Below, piece after piece: positions 15,380 through 21,542 of a DNA stretch of 64,000 bases. The notes below the pieces were generated by a model that did not search any database, was not told the origin of the DNA, and saw only the letters and a program-made list of their open reading frames with translations. Both the position numbers and the translations under genes were made by a program. The stretch's first letter is position 1; each line of letters starts with the position of its first letter. Source of the stretch: CBDDFN01 sp965227065 (lineage in GTDB: Bacteria; Pseudomonadota; Alphaproteobacteria; SPJN01); assembly GCA_965227065.1 (NCBI GenBank), contig CBDDFN010000020.1:496001-560000 (forward strand), given 5' to 3'.

Positions 15380-15418
15380 TTGACAGTTGTCACATTTTTG
15401 GTAGTCTGTCCCTGGACA
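15380..15418 (+). promoter_or_regulatory. Candidate promoter and paired TetR-type operators upstream of the MpaB-like gene
   Basis: TTGACA at 15380-15385 is a perfect -35 hexamer, but the -10 is weak (TAGTCT at 15402-15407). Two perfect dyads flank the spacer: TGACA-GT-TGTCA (15381-15392) and TGTCC-CT-GGACA (15407-15418). They share the architecture of five-base arms with a two-base centre and lie 26 bases apart, centre to centre. They fit operators for the adjacent TetR protein. This is inference from position and symmetry. Confidence 0.5.
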
Positions 15419-15437
15419 CAGAGCGGAGGCGAAGGCC

Positions 15438-16373
15438 ATGCGTGCGCTGAAACAGCAAATCATCAAGCAACTGGAACTTGTGGGTGGGCGCCACGACGAA
15501 TGCGCAATCTATGGCGGACCGGCGGGCGACCCCGGTTTGGCGGGCGGCCCGGACAGTCTTTCCTGGCGCATCAATGGGGATATGGCCTCGGTCGGGCTGG
15601 CGGGGTCTGCTGCGATCCTGATGGAAGTTTTGCACCCCTCGGTCATGCATGGGGTGTTCACCCAGTCTTCGTACAAGACAGATCCCTACACCCGGGCCAA
15701 AAACACACTCGGCTATGTTCTGCGCACGACATTCGGCAATACCGAAGCTGCAACCCGGGTGATCGAACAGGTGAAAATGGTGCACAGCCGGATCGGGGGC
15801 GTCCGGGCCGACGGACTTGCCTATCAGGCGTTGGAGCCTGAATTGATCGGCTGGGTGCACACCTGCATACCCTGGGCGATCATGATGGCGTATGAGCGGT
15901 ACAATCAACCGCTCAGCGCGGCACAGAAAGATCAGTATCTGAAAGAACAAGCGGTGATTGGCCGGATGGGCGGAGCGGACTGGGTGCCAGAAAGCGTTGC
16001 TGAGCTGACAGATTATGTTGAGCAGATGCGCCCGCATATGGCGTTCAACGATCAGACGCTGCAATTCCTTGATTTTTTGCTTGGCCGGTCCAACGAGATG
16101 ATGACGACACGGCGGCAACGCTTTGATGCGATGATGGGGGTGCGCGGCTCCATGATGATGATGCCCGACTGGGCGCGGCGGATGACGGGAACCTGGCAGC
16201 CGCGATGGCTGGACCAGGCCGTGTTTCGACCCAATGAACATCTCAAGGCAAAGCTTGTGCGCTGGGCGATCCCGGAATTGCCGTGCAAGTCATTGGCTCT
16301 GGCAAGAGTGAGGGGGGTGTCCCAAACACCGTTCCCCGACGCAGCTGCAGACGCTGTGGTGTCAGCCGCCTAG
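15438..16373 (+). CDS. MpaB/latex-clearing-like oxygenase family protein (DUF2236)
   Basis: This 311-residue protein belongs to the DUF2236 family that includes fungal MpaB and rubber oxygenase Lcp. Known members with tested activity are heme-dependent oxygenases. Recognised segments are SLSWRINGDMASVGLAGSAA and ILMEVLHPSVMHGVFTQSSY early on. Next comes DPYTRAKNTLGYVLRTTFG, then VHSRIGG, and WVHTCIPWAIMMAYERYN in the middle. The His and Arg residues in these stretches are the usual heme-pocket candidates. It starts behind GGAGGCGAAGG, an excellent ribosome-binding site. It follows a TetR regulator and overlaps the convergent methyltransferase by 12 bases at its 3' end. The substrate is unknown. 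Confidence 0.82.
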   Translation: MRALKQQIIKQLELVGGRHDECAIYGGPAGDPGLAGGPDSLSWRINGDMASVGLAGSAAILMEVLHPSVMHGVFTQSSYKTDPYTRAKNTLGYVLRTTFGNTEAATRVIEQVKMVHSRIGGVRADGLAYQALEPELIGWVHTCIPWAIMMAYERYNQPLSAAQKDQYLKEQAVIGRMGGADWVPESVAELTDYVEQMRPHMAFNDQTLQFLDFLLGRSNEMMTTRRQRFDAMMGVRGSMMMMPDWARRMTGTWQPRWLDQAVFRPNEHLKAKLVRWAIPELPCKSLALARVRGVSQTPFPDAAADAVVSAA

Positions 16374-16973
16374 GCGGTTTTGGCCGCCACAATCAAAGGC
16401 GAAGGGCCAATATTTTTCCTGCCGCTCCACCCTCATTCCGGTTTGGGTCAACAGCGTGATCAAGGCCGCTGTCTCGTCTGCAGACCGGCTCATCGGGTTG
16501 GGCAGCCAGTGAGGTGGACTGGTGCCGTGGTCACGCAGAACAAGCACCTGGCGTCCACCGGGTTTAAGCGTTCGGGCTATTTCGCGGATGGCGCGCTCTG
16601 GGGTGGGCCAGAACTGAAAACAGTGAAGGGCGGCGACACCGTCAAACAGATTATCGCCCCATGGCAATGCGGCGACATCGCCCAGCCGCAAATCGGTTTG
16701 CCCATGAGGGGCAAGACGCTTTTGTGCCTGGTTCAGCATCAAGTGCGAAACTTCAATGCCGCAGATCGATATTGAGGGGTCTGCGCGCACCAGATGGCTG
16801 AGCAGTGCACCGGTGCCAAAGCCTATTTCGAGGACATGGCCGCCGCGCGGCAGCGACAGGGCTGATTGCGCGGCGCGATAAGCAGGTTGGTTGAGCCGTT
16901 CCATGACCGGCGCGAACAACCGTCCCATCATTCCGTGGGGATTTTGTGCCTGATGAACCATGGGGGACAGCAT
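16362..16973 (-). CDS. Class I SAM-dependent methyltransferase
   Basis: The protein is about 203 residues from the ATG at 16973; an upstream TTG at 16997 is possible. SAM motif I is HVLEIGFGTGALLSHLV near residues 46-62. The strand-2 acidic residue lies in SICGIEVSHLML. Then come LRLGDVAALPWGDNLFDGVAALHCFQFW and the post-motif LKPGGRQVLVLRD, all typical of the UbiE/Methyltransf_11 type. The substrate is unknown. It is transcribed divergently from a MarR regulator. Their shared 110 bases contain a clean inverted repeat, so it may be a target of that regulator. The 3' end overlaps the MpaB-like gene by 12 bases. Confidence 0.83.
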   Translation of the reverse strand: MLSPMVHQAQNPHGMMGRLFAPVMERLNQPAYRAAQSALSLPRGGHVLEIGFGTGALLSHLVRADPSISICGIEVSHLMLNQAQKRLAPHGQTDLRLGDVAALPWGDNLFDGVAALHCFQFWPTPERAIREIARTLKPGGRQVLVLRDHGTSPPHWLPNPMSRSADETAALITLLTQTGMRVERQEKYWPFAFDCGGQNRLGG

Positions 16974-17025
16974 GAGCGTTTGAGCCGCCTGGATCAAAAG
17001 ACAAAGGGTAACGAATTGTATCGGC

Positions 17026-17054
17026 TTGAAATGCAGCCTTCATCGAACTATATT
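17026..17054 (+). promoter_or_regulatory. Promoter of the MarR-DUF4345 pair
   Basis: TTGAAA (17026-17031) and TATATT (17049-17054) have a 17-base spacer. Both hexamers match consensus in five of six positions. The inverted repeat at 17053-17069 overlaps the -10 and the expected start site, a position that suits autorepression. Confidence 0.6.
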
Positions 17055-17069
17055 AGTTAGGCAAACTAA
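17053..17069. promoter_or_regulatory. Candidate MarR operator
   Basis: TTAGTT (17053-17058) and AACTAA (17064-17069) form a perfect six-base inverted repeat with a five-base spacer. It covers the -10 region of the MarR promoter and lies in the divergent region shared with the methyltransferase. Size and AT content fit MarR-family operators. Confidence 0.6.
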
Positions 17070-17083
17070 ATAACGGATATAGC

Positions 17084-17566
17084 GTGACGCGAACCATAGA
17101 CCCCACAAGCCTGTTGATTGTCCAGATTTCCCGGCTGGCACGGCTGGCCGATCAATTGTTGAGCGATGAACTGGCGCCGCATGGATTGACGGTTCAGGAA
17201 TTCCGCATTCTGGGACAGCTGATGGGCGAGGAGGGGATATCGCAGAAGGATCTTGCCGAACGTCTCTCGGTGCGCTCGGCAACCCTGTCACCGGTGCTGG
17301 AGGTCCTGCATAGCCGCGGCATCATCACCCGCCGCGCGTCCCCCGATGATGCGCGGGTGAAGTTGATTGCACTCGACCCGGACAAGACCAGCTTTGGCGC
17401 GGCCGTCACGCCGCTGGCGGCCCTTGAAAAGCGCACAATGTCGGGCCTGTCACGGAATGAGCGAAAACTTCTGGAGGGCTTGCTGGCCAGACTGACCGGC
17501 AATATTGAGGCTGCGATGGCCGCCCGTTCAACAAAAACAACCGAAGGGGGACGCCATGTGGCCTGA
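17084..17566 (+). CDS. MarR-family transcriptional regulator
   Basis: This 160-residue winged-helix regulator starts with GTG at 17084. The DNA-binding domain spans about residues 35-100: ELAPHGLTVQEFRILGQLM, then ISQKDLAERLSVRSATLSPVLEVL (recognition helix) and the wing RRASPDDARVKLIALD. The amphipathic end helices form the dimer interface in this family. It reads into a DUF4345 membrane protein that starts 11 bases before its stop, so the two are co-transcribed. An inverted repeat over its own promoter suggests autorepression, and the divergent methyltransferase may share that control. The effector is unknown. Confidence 0.9.
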   Translation: MTRTIDPTSLLIVQISRLARLADQLLSDELAPHGLTVQEFRILGQLMGEEGISQKDLAERLSVRSATLSPVLEVLHSRGIITRRASPDDARVKLIALDPDKTSFGAAVTPLAALEKRTMSGLSRNERKLLEGLLARLTGNIEAAMAARSTKTTEGGRHVA

Positions 17567-17966
17567 TGTCAAATATCTGAAATTGTTTGTATTGATTGGC
17601 GCGGCGATCCCTTTGATCACCGGTCCGCTGTCCATGCTGGGCCTGCATGATCCTATTTATGGGATGACGCCGTCCGCCGATGATTCGATCCTGGACAGCA
17701 ATACGCGGTTTTTCGGCGGCCTGTGGCTGGTCTGTGGTGTGGCGCTGCTGACCACACTGCGCACGCTTGATCAACCCAATCCGCTGTTCCGCTGGATCAT
17801 GCTGGGGATCGTCGCAGGCGGTGTGGGCCGGTTGATTTCCATGGCCGCGCTTGCGGTCCCGCCCGCACCGTTCATTGCAGTGACGGTTCTGGAAATCGTG
17901 GTGATTCCAGCGGTGATTGTGTGGCAGGCCAAACTGGCCGGTACCGCGGTCAGCGTTTCACCATAA
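17556..17966 (+). CDS. DUF4345-family integral membrane protein
   Basis: This 136-residue membrane protein starts at ATG 17556 behind AAGGGGG and overlaps the MarR stop by 11 bases. About four hydrophobic helices can be seen: 9-28, 51-66, 78-99 and 105-122. The start MWPDVKYLKLFVLIGAAIPLI and the central RFFGGLWLVCGVALL segment fit the DUF4345 family, which has no established function. Tight coupling to the MarR gene suggests the regulator controls it. Other reading frames upstream of 17556 lack a ribosome-binding site and were not used as the start. Confidence 0.78.
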   Translation: MWPDVKYLKLFVLIGAAIPLITGPLSMLGLHDPIYGMTPSADDSILDSNTRFFGGLWLVCGVALLTTLRTLDQPNPLFRWIMLGIVAGGVGRLISMAALAVPPAPFIAVTVLEIVVIPAVIVWQAKLAGTAVSVSP

Positions 17967-17981
17967 ATCCGGGGGAGGAAA

Positions 17982-18057
17982 TGGTGAGCCCGACAGGGGT
18001 CGAACCTGTGACAACCTGATTAAAAGTCAGGTGCTCTACCAACTGAGCTACGGGCCC
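17982..18057 (-). tRNA. tRNA-Lys (anticodon TTT)
   Basis: On the minus strand the cloverleaf is complete. The acceptor GGGCCCG pairs with CGGGCTC, with one G-T pair. The D arm is GCTC-AGTTGGTA-GAGC and the anticodon stem is CCTGA/TCAGG around loop CTTTTAA (anticodon TTT). The T arm is ACAGG-TTCGACC-CCTGT, and CCA is encoded at 17984-17982. Length is 76 bases including CCA. No other tRNA is in the window. Confidence 0.96.
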
Positions 18058-18235
18058 ACACTCTTGCGCCGAAGCGCTGTGGAAGCCGGAACATATTGAT
18101 GTGACTGCGCCGGGTCAAGAAAGTGTCATGCACTTTTTTTCGCAAATTTGTCGCGGGGGACATTTGCTTGAACCCGCACGCGCGATTGCGCACCATGCGC
18201 GCGCGAAAGACCGATACTCAGACCGGGGAAAAGCA

Positions 18236-18397
18236 ATGTCGCGCAAGGAAATTCATGGGGTGGCCGCACTTTTGCTGGTGATGGGCGGCTTGAGCTTTGT
18301 GTTTACAAGCTCGGTCGAGGGCGCGTTTGCAGGGCTTGGTCTGACCCTCGCAGCAGCCGGGGTGATGCTCTATGGCTCAACCCGGCCGCGCGATTAG
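18236..18397 (+). CDS. Small two-helix membrane protein, 53 residues
   Basis: The ATG at 18236 follows GGGGAAAAGCA, a good ribosome-binding site, and gives MSRKEIHGVAALLLVMGGLS and 33 further residues. Two hydrophobic segments, about 7-23 and 28-47, are joined by a short polar turn, and the end RPRD is charged. An in-frame upstream extension to 18101 is possible on paper but has no ribosome-binding site and a non-membrane composition. No family is recognised. It sits alone between tRNA-Lys and the tandem repeats at 18404-18487. Confidence 0.5.
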   Translation: MSRKEIHGVAALLLVMGGLSFVFTSSVEGAFAGLGLTLAAAGVMLYGSTRPRD

Positions 18398-18403
18398 ATC
18401 GAA

Positions 18404-18487
18404 TCAAGTCTTGTCTGCACCAGCCTTGTCCTTAAGTCTGGTCTGCGCCAGACATGTCTTTAAGTCTGGTCTGCGCCAGACATGGCC
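18404..18487. repeat. Three tandem 28-bp repeats spanning the stop codon of the SYLF gene
   Basis: AAGTC-type units start at 18406, 18434 and 18462 with an exact 28-base period. The two units next to the gene share a 24-base identical stretch; the distal one is degenerate. Read on the minus strand, the first unit encodes the protein end MSGADQT plus stop, and the second repeats that coding and stop out of use downstream. Each intact unit also contains GTCTGG-N6-CCAGAC, a hairpin-forming dyad. Confidence 0.85.
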
Positions 18488-19179
18488 ATCAACAATTCGC
18501 GGCTGTCTTTGCTGCGATATTTGCGGTCGATAACAATGCCTTTGGGCGTGGCATCAGCGGTGCCGTAATAGGCGGTGTTGAGCTTCTGGCGGGTCACAAA
18601 GGCCGAACCTTCGATTGATACACCGGCAAACGCACCGGCTTTGGTTTCGGCATAAAAGTAGATGTCTTTGAGTTCGGTCGTGGTCGAGAACTCAAAATCC
18701 TTGCCCAGATCACCGATCGTTGCCGAGGCATCTGCGCCGACTTCAAATTCGGTGTCGAGCGCGCCAATCAGCGCCTTGTCGCTCATGATGATCATGATGA
18801 CCTGGCTGTCCTGGAAGCCGATTTGCAGGCCCCAGCTGCCCGAACCGGCCGAATAAAAGGCCGGGTCTGACCAGGAATTGTCGTCTTCACGGCCCATCAG
18901 CACGCCGGTGCCGCCTTCGCCGCCAAAGATGAAGCCACCCTTGAGCAGGCTGGGAAACGCCATGACGCCTTTACAATTCGCCATCAGCTGATTGATTTGC
19001 GCGCCATATTCGCCCCGGCGCATGCGCTTGATCATGCGGGCGGTGTCATCGACGATATCGAGCGCTTTTTCGCGCCGTTCCGCGGTATCGGCAAGAGCCG
19101 GTGCCGCCGTCATCGCGCCGGCGGCGGCACCCATGCCGAGCAGCATGCTGCGGCGGTTCAAATGTTTATTGATCGACAT
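18460..19179 (-). CDS. SYLF-domain (Ysc84/DUF500) lipid-binding protein, exported
   Basis: The protein is 239 residues from the ATG at 19179, which follows GAAGGAGAGACGG; the longer upstream frame was rejected on that basis. The N-terminus NRRSMLLGMGAAAGAMTAAPALA looks like a twin-arginine signal peptide with cleavage after ALA near residue 30. The mature part is a SYLF domain: CKGVMAFPSLLKGGFIFGGE and GTGVLM, then SDPAFYSAGSGSWGLQIGFQ, then AFAGVSIEGSAF. Eukaryotic relatives bind phosphoinositides; bacterial ones are poorly characterised. Its last seven codons and stop lie in the first of three tandem repeats. It reads as a single-gene unit. Confidence 0.85.
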   Translation of the reverse strand: MSINKHLNRRSMLLGMGAAAGAMTAAPALADTAERREKALDIVDDTARMIKRMRRGEYGAQINQLMANCKGVMAFPSLLKGGFIFGGEGGTGVLMGREDDNSWSDPAFYSAGSGSWGLQIGFQDSQVIMIIMSDKALIGALDTEFEVGADASATIGDLGKDFEFSTTTELKDIYFYAETKAGAFAGVSIEGSAFVTRQKLNTAYYGTADATPKGIVIDRKYRSKDSRELLMAMSGADQT

Positions 19180-19328
19180 TTCCGTCTCTCCTTCACCCCT
19201 ACGGGTCCCCAGAACTGAACATCCCGCGCCAAGCTTAGCTGCTCTCAGGCGAGAGCCAAGCTTTTTGGCGGGGTTGCCGGAATGATGCCCAGCCCGATGT
19301 GGCAAAAAAACGGCAGTGTTGGAGCGTT

Positions 19329-19724
19329 TTAAGGGAGAGTATGGCCGCGTTTTTCCGCTTCACGCCGATAGGTCGCGTAACGGGGCTGATCGATCGCAAC
19401 CTTGTCGAGTGTGCTCGCCCACAAATGGGCCAGAAGCTGCGGGTCATCAAGGGCTGTTCCGCCCTTGCGGATCTTGGTGCACAGCTTGCGGTTGAGTGCA
19501 TCGAGATCATCGCTATCGCTGTCGAGCAAGGCTTGCAGACGGGTGGTTTCGGCTTTTGCGCAGGCGGGAAAATGCGCCACTTCGCGCCGGGCGATGTCGA
19601 GCACATTGTTGATGATTCGCATCTGAAAGGCGTCAAAGCCCGACAGTTGCGGCGTGATTTTGTCGGTCAGGAATTCCTGCACCGCTTCAAGCAATTCGTT
19701 TACATGGGGGCGGTCCATCGCCAT
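19329..19724 (-). CDS. DUF6285 protein, partner of the APH-like kinase
   Basis: This 131-residue protein starts at ATG 19724, one base after the upstream kinase stop codon, with GGAGG seven bases before it. The sequence is soluble and mostly helical: HVNELLEAVQEFLTDKITPQ, then MRIINNVLDIARREVAHFP and LLAHLWASTLDKVAIDQPRY. It matches what I know as DUF6285, a family regularly found beside phosphotransferase genes in alphaproteobacteria and actinobacteria. No function is established. Tight coupling argues for a shared complex or pathway with the kinase. Confidence 0.72.
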   Translation of the reverse strand: MAMDRPHVNELLEAVQEFLTDKITPQLSGFDAFQMRIINNVLDIARREVAHFPACAKAETTRLQALLDSDSDDLDALNRKLCTKIRKGGTALDDPQLLAHLWASTLDKVAIDQPRYATYRREAEKRGHTLP

Positions 19725-19725
19725 G

Positions 19726-20712
19726 TCAGCCTCCAATCAGGGTCAAAAGGTCAAGTTCGGCTTCCGACGCCCGCCGGCCAATGGCGGCGCGTTCGACCGA
19801 ACGGTACGCGCCCGACAGATGCGCAAATGTCTGGATCTGGCAGATGACACCCCAGCGCAGCGTGCCGAACACTTCCCAATAATGCACACGTTTGGGATCG
19901 ACACTGTGGCCGCTTTCGCGCTCATACCCCGCAAACAAATCCTCATATGAGCCAAAGCCGCCGACGGGATTGTCGAGCTGGCCGAACCGCCAGCTATTGA
20001 CGCAAATCCAGCCCAGATCTTCCATCGGATCGCCGAAATGGCTGAGTTCCCAGTCAAGCACAGCCACAAGCCCAGCCTCATTGACCATGATATTGCCATT
20101 GCGGAAATCGCCATGCACCAGACAGGGTGCGGCGATATCGGGTGCATTGTCGTCGAGAAAGCGGAAGGCGAGCTCGAACACCGGATGGGGGTCATCAAAT
20201 GTGTCGTAAAGATCGCGCAGGGCCCCAAGCTGGGCGCGGGCATCCTGGCGGGCAAGATCGGGCAGGCCTTCGGCAGGCACTGCATGGATGCGTGCCATAG
20301 CCGCCCCGCATTGATCGGCCAGCACGGTCCGCGCCTGGGCAAAGGCTTCATCGCGCAGAATTTTGCGCGCGATCGTTTCGCCTTCCAGCCGGTTCATCAC
20401 ATAGCCGGGGCCAAGTCCGTCTTCGGGGCTGAACACACAAATCACTTTGGGGACCGGCACGCCGCCTTCATGCGCGGCGCGCAGCAGGGCGGCCTCATGC
20501 GCCTTGGGGATGGATGTCGCGCTCAGTTCCTCATCGCCGCCGCCGGGAATGCGCCGGACAATCAGCTCAGCGGGCCCGTCCTCCAGGGTTGCGGTGAAGC
20601 TCCACATCTCCTGGCTGGCGCCGCCCGACAGGCGGGCAAGATTGGTGATGTCGCGTGCATTGGCGCGGGCGGCCATGACAGCTGCCAGCCGGTCGTGAAA
20701 ATTATCGTCCAT
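19726..20712 (-). CDS. APH/choline-kinase-like phosphotransferase family protein
   Basis: The protein is 328 residues from the ATG at 20712, which follows TTGGGGACGAT. It has a kinase fold of the aminoglycoside phosphotransferase type. The catalytic loop is PCLVHGDFRNGNIMVNE near residues 200-216, with the base Asp and the Asn. The metal Asp is in AVLDWELSHFGDPMEDLGW. The N-terminal part has VRRIPGG and PVPKVICV. Relatives often sit with acyl-CoA dehydrogenases and fatty-acid genes, so antibiotic resistance is not implied. It is coupled to a DUF6285 gene and divergent from DUF502. The substrate is unknown. Confidence 0.83.
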   Translation of the reverse strand: MDDNFHDRLAAVMAARANARDITNLARLSGGASQEMWSFTATLEDGPAELIVRRIPGGGDEELSATSIPKAHEAALLRAAHEGGVPVPKVICVFSPEDGLGPGYVMNRLEGETIARKILRDEAFAQARTVLADQCGAAMARIHAVPAEGLPDLARQDARAQLGALRDLYDTFDDPHPVFELAFRFLDDNAPDIAAPCLVHGDFRNGNIMVNEAGLVAVLDWELSHFGDPMEDLGWICVNSWRFGQLDNPVGGFGSYEDLFAGYERESGHSVDPKRVHYWEVFGTLRWGVICQIQTFAHLSGAYRSVERAAIGRRASEAELDLLTLIGG

Positions 20713-20822
20713 ATCGTCCCCAATTTTTCGCCACACTGCCTTGATTGATGGTGCGGTGCAATAGAGGTCTTGCGCTGAACTGCATCCTCCCCCATCTTCG
20801 CAAATGGAAAGGATCACGCCCG

Positions 20823-21542
20823 ATGTTTGGCCGTAAGAAAAAGCAAAAGGATGCCGATGCGGTATCGCTGCTTCAGCCCGCCGAAAAGGTGAGCGTGATG
20901 GCGCGCCTGCGCACCTATTTGCTGACCGGCGTTGTGGTCGCCATGCCGATCTGGATCACCATCTATGTCGCCATGGCCTTTGTCGGCTTTGTCGATGATG
21001 CGGTCGGCGCGCTGATCCCCGCGCGCTATCACCCTGATAATGTGCTGCCCTTGTCGGTGCCGGGCCTGGGACTGATCATTCTGGTGGTTGTGCTCACCCT
21101 TCTGGGCGCGATGACCGCCAATATTGTGGGCCGCGGCGTGATTTCGGCGGGTGACCGGCTGGTCAACCGGATGCCGGTGATCCGCTCCATCTATGGTGTG
21201 CTTAAACAGATTTTCGAGACCATCCTCAATCAGAAGGAACGCTCCTTCACCGAGGCGTGCTTGGTTGAATATCCCCGTCCGGGTCTTTGGGCGATCGGCT
21301 TCGTGTCGTCCGCCACCAAGGGCGAGGTGGCCGAAAAGCTGAGTGCGGATGGCGATCCGCTGATCAATATTTTCGTGCCGACCACACCCAACCCGACCAG
21401 CGGCTTTTTGCTGTTTGCCCGGCGAAGCGAGGTCAAGATACTCGACATGTCGGTGGAAGAGGCGGCCAAACTTGTGGTCTCCGCCGGTGTTGTGACCCCT
21501 GAAAAAATCGCGGACGACGACAATCAGGCCGAGCGGAAATAA
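20823..21542 (+). CDS. DUF502 membrane protein
   Basis: This 239-residue protein starts at ATG 20823 behind GGAAAGGATCACGCCCG. A basic N-terminus (FGRKKKQK) precedes two strong membrane helices at about 29-52 and 73-96. The family segment NRMPVIRSIYGVLKQIFETIL follows, then a soluble domain with VEYPRPGLWAIGFVS and VFVPTTPNPTSGFL-type motifs (here IFVPTTPNPTSGFLLF). DUF502 proteins are widespread inner-membrane proteins with no established role. The gene overlaps the 3' end of convergent recG by 19 bases. Confidence 0.88.
   Translation: MFGRKKKQKDADAVSLLQPAEKVSVMARLRTYLLTGVVVAMPIWITIYVAMAFVGFVDDAVGALIPARYHPDNVLPLSVPGLGLIILVVVLTLLGAMTANIVGRGVISAGDRLVNRMPVIRSIYGVLKQIFETILNQKERSFTEACLVEYPRPGLWAIGFVSSATKGEVAEKLSADGDPLINIFVPTTPNPTSGFLLFARRSEVKILDMSVEEAAKLVVSAGVVTPEKIADDDNQAERK

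Noticed and set aside
18101..18235. 45-codon N-terminal extension of the 53-residue membrane protein
   Set aside because: No ribosome-binding site at 18101, polar atypical composition, and a good site just before ATG 18236.
19726..20712. Aminoglycoside resistance gene
   Set aside because: The kinase fold is shared, but coupling to DUF6285 and lack of resistance context point to a metabolic kinase.
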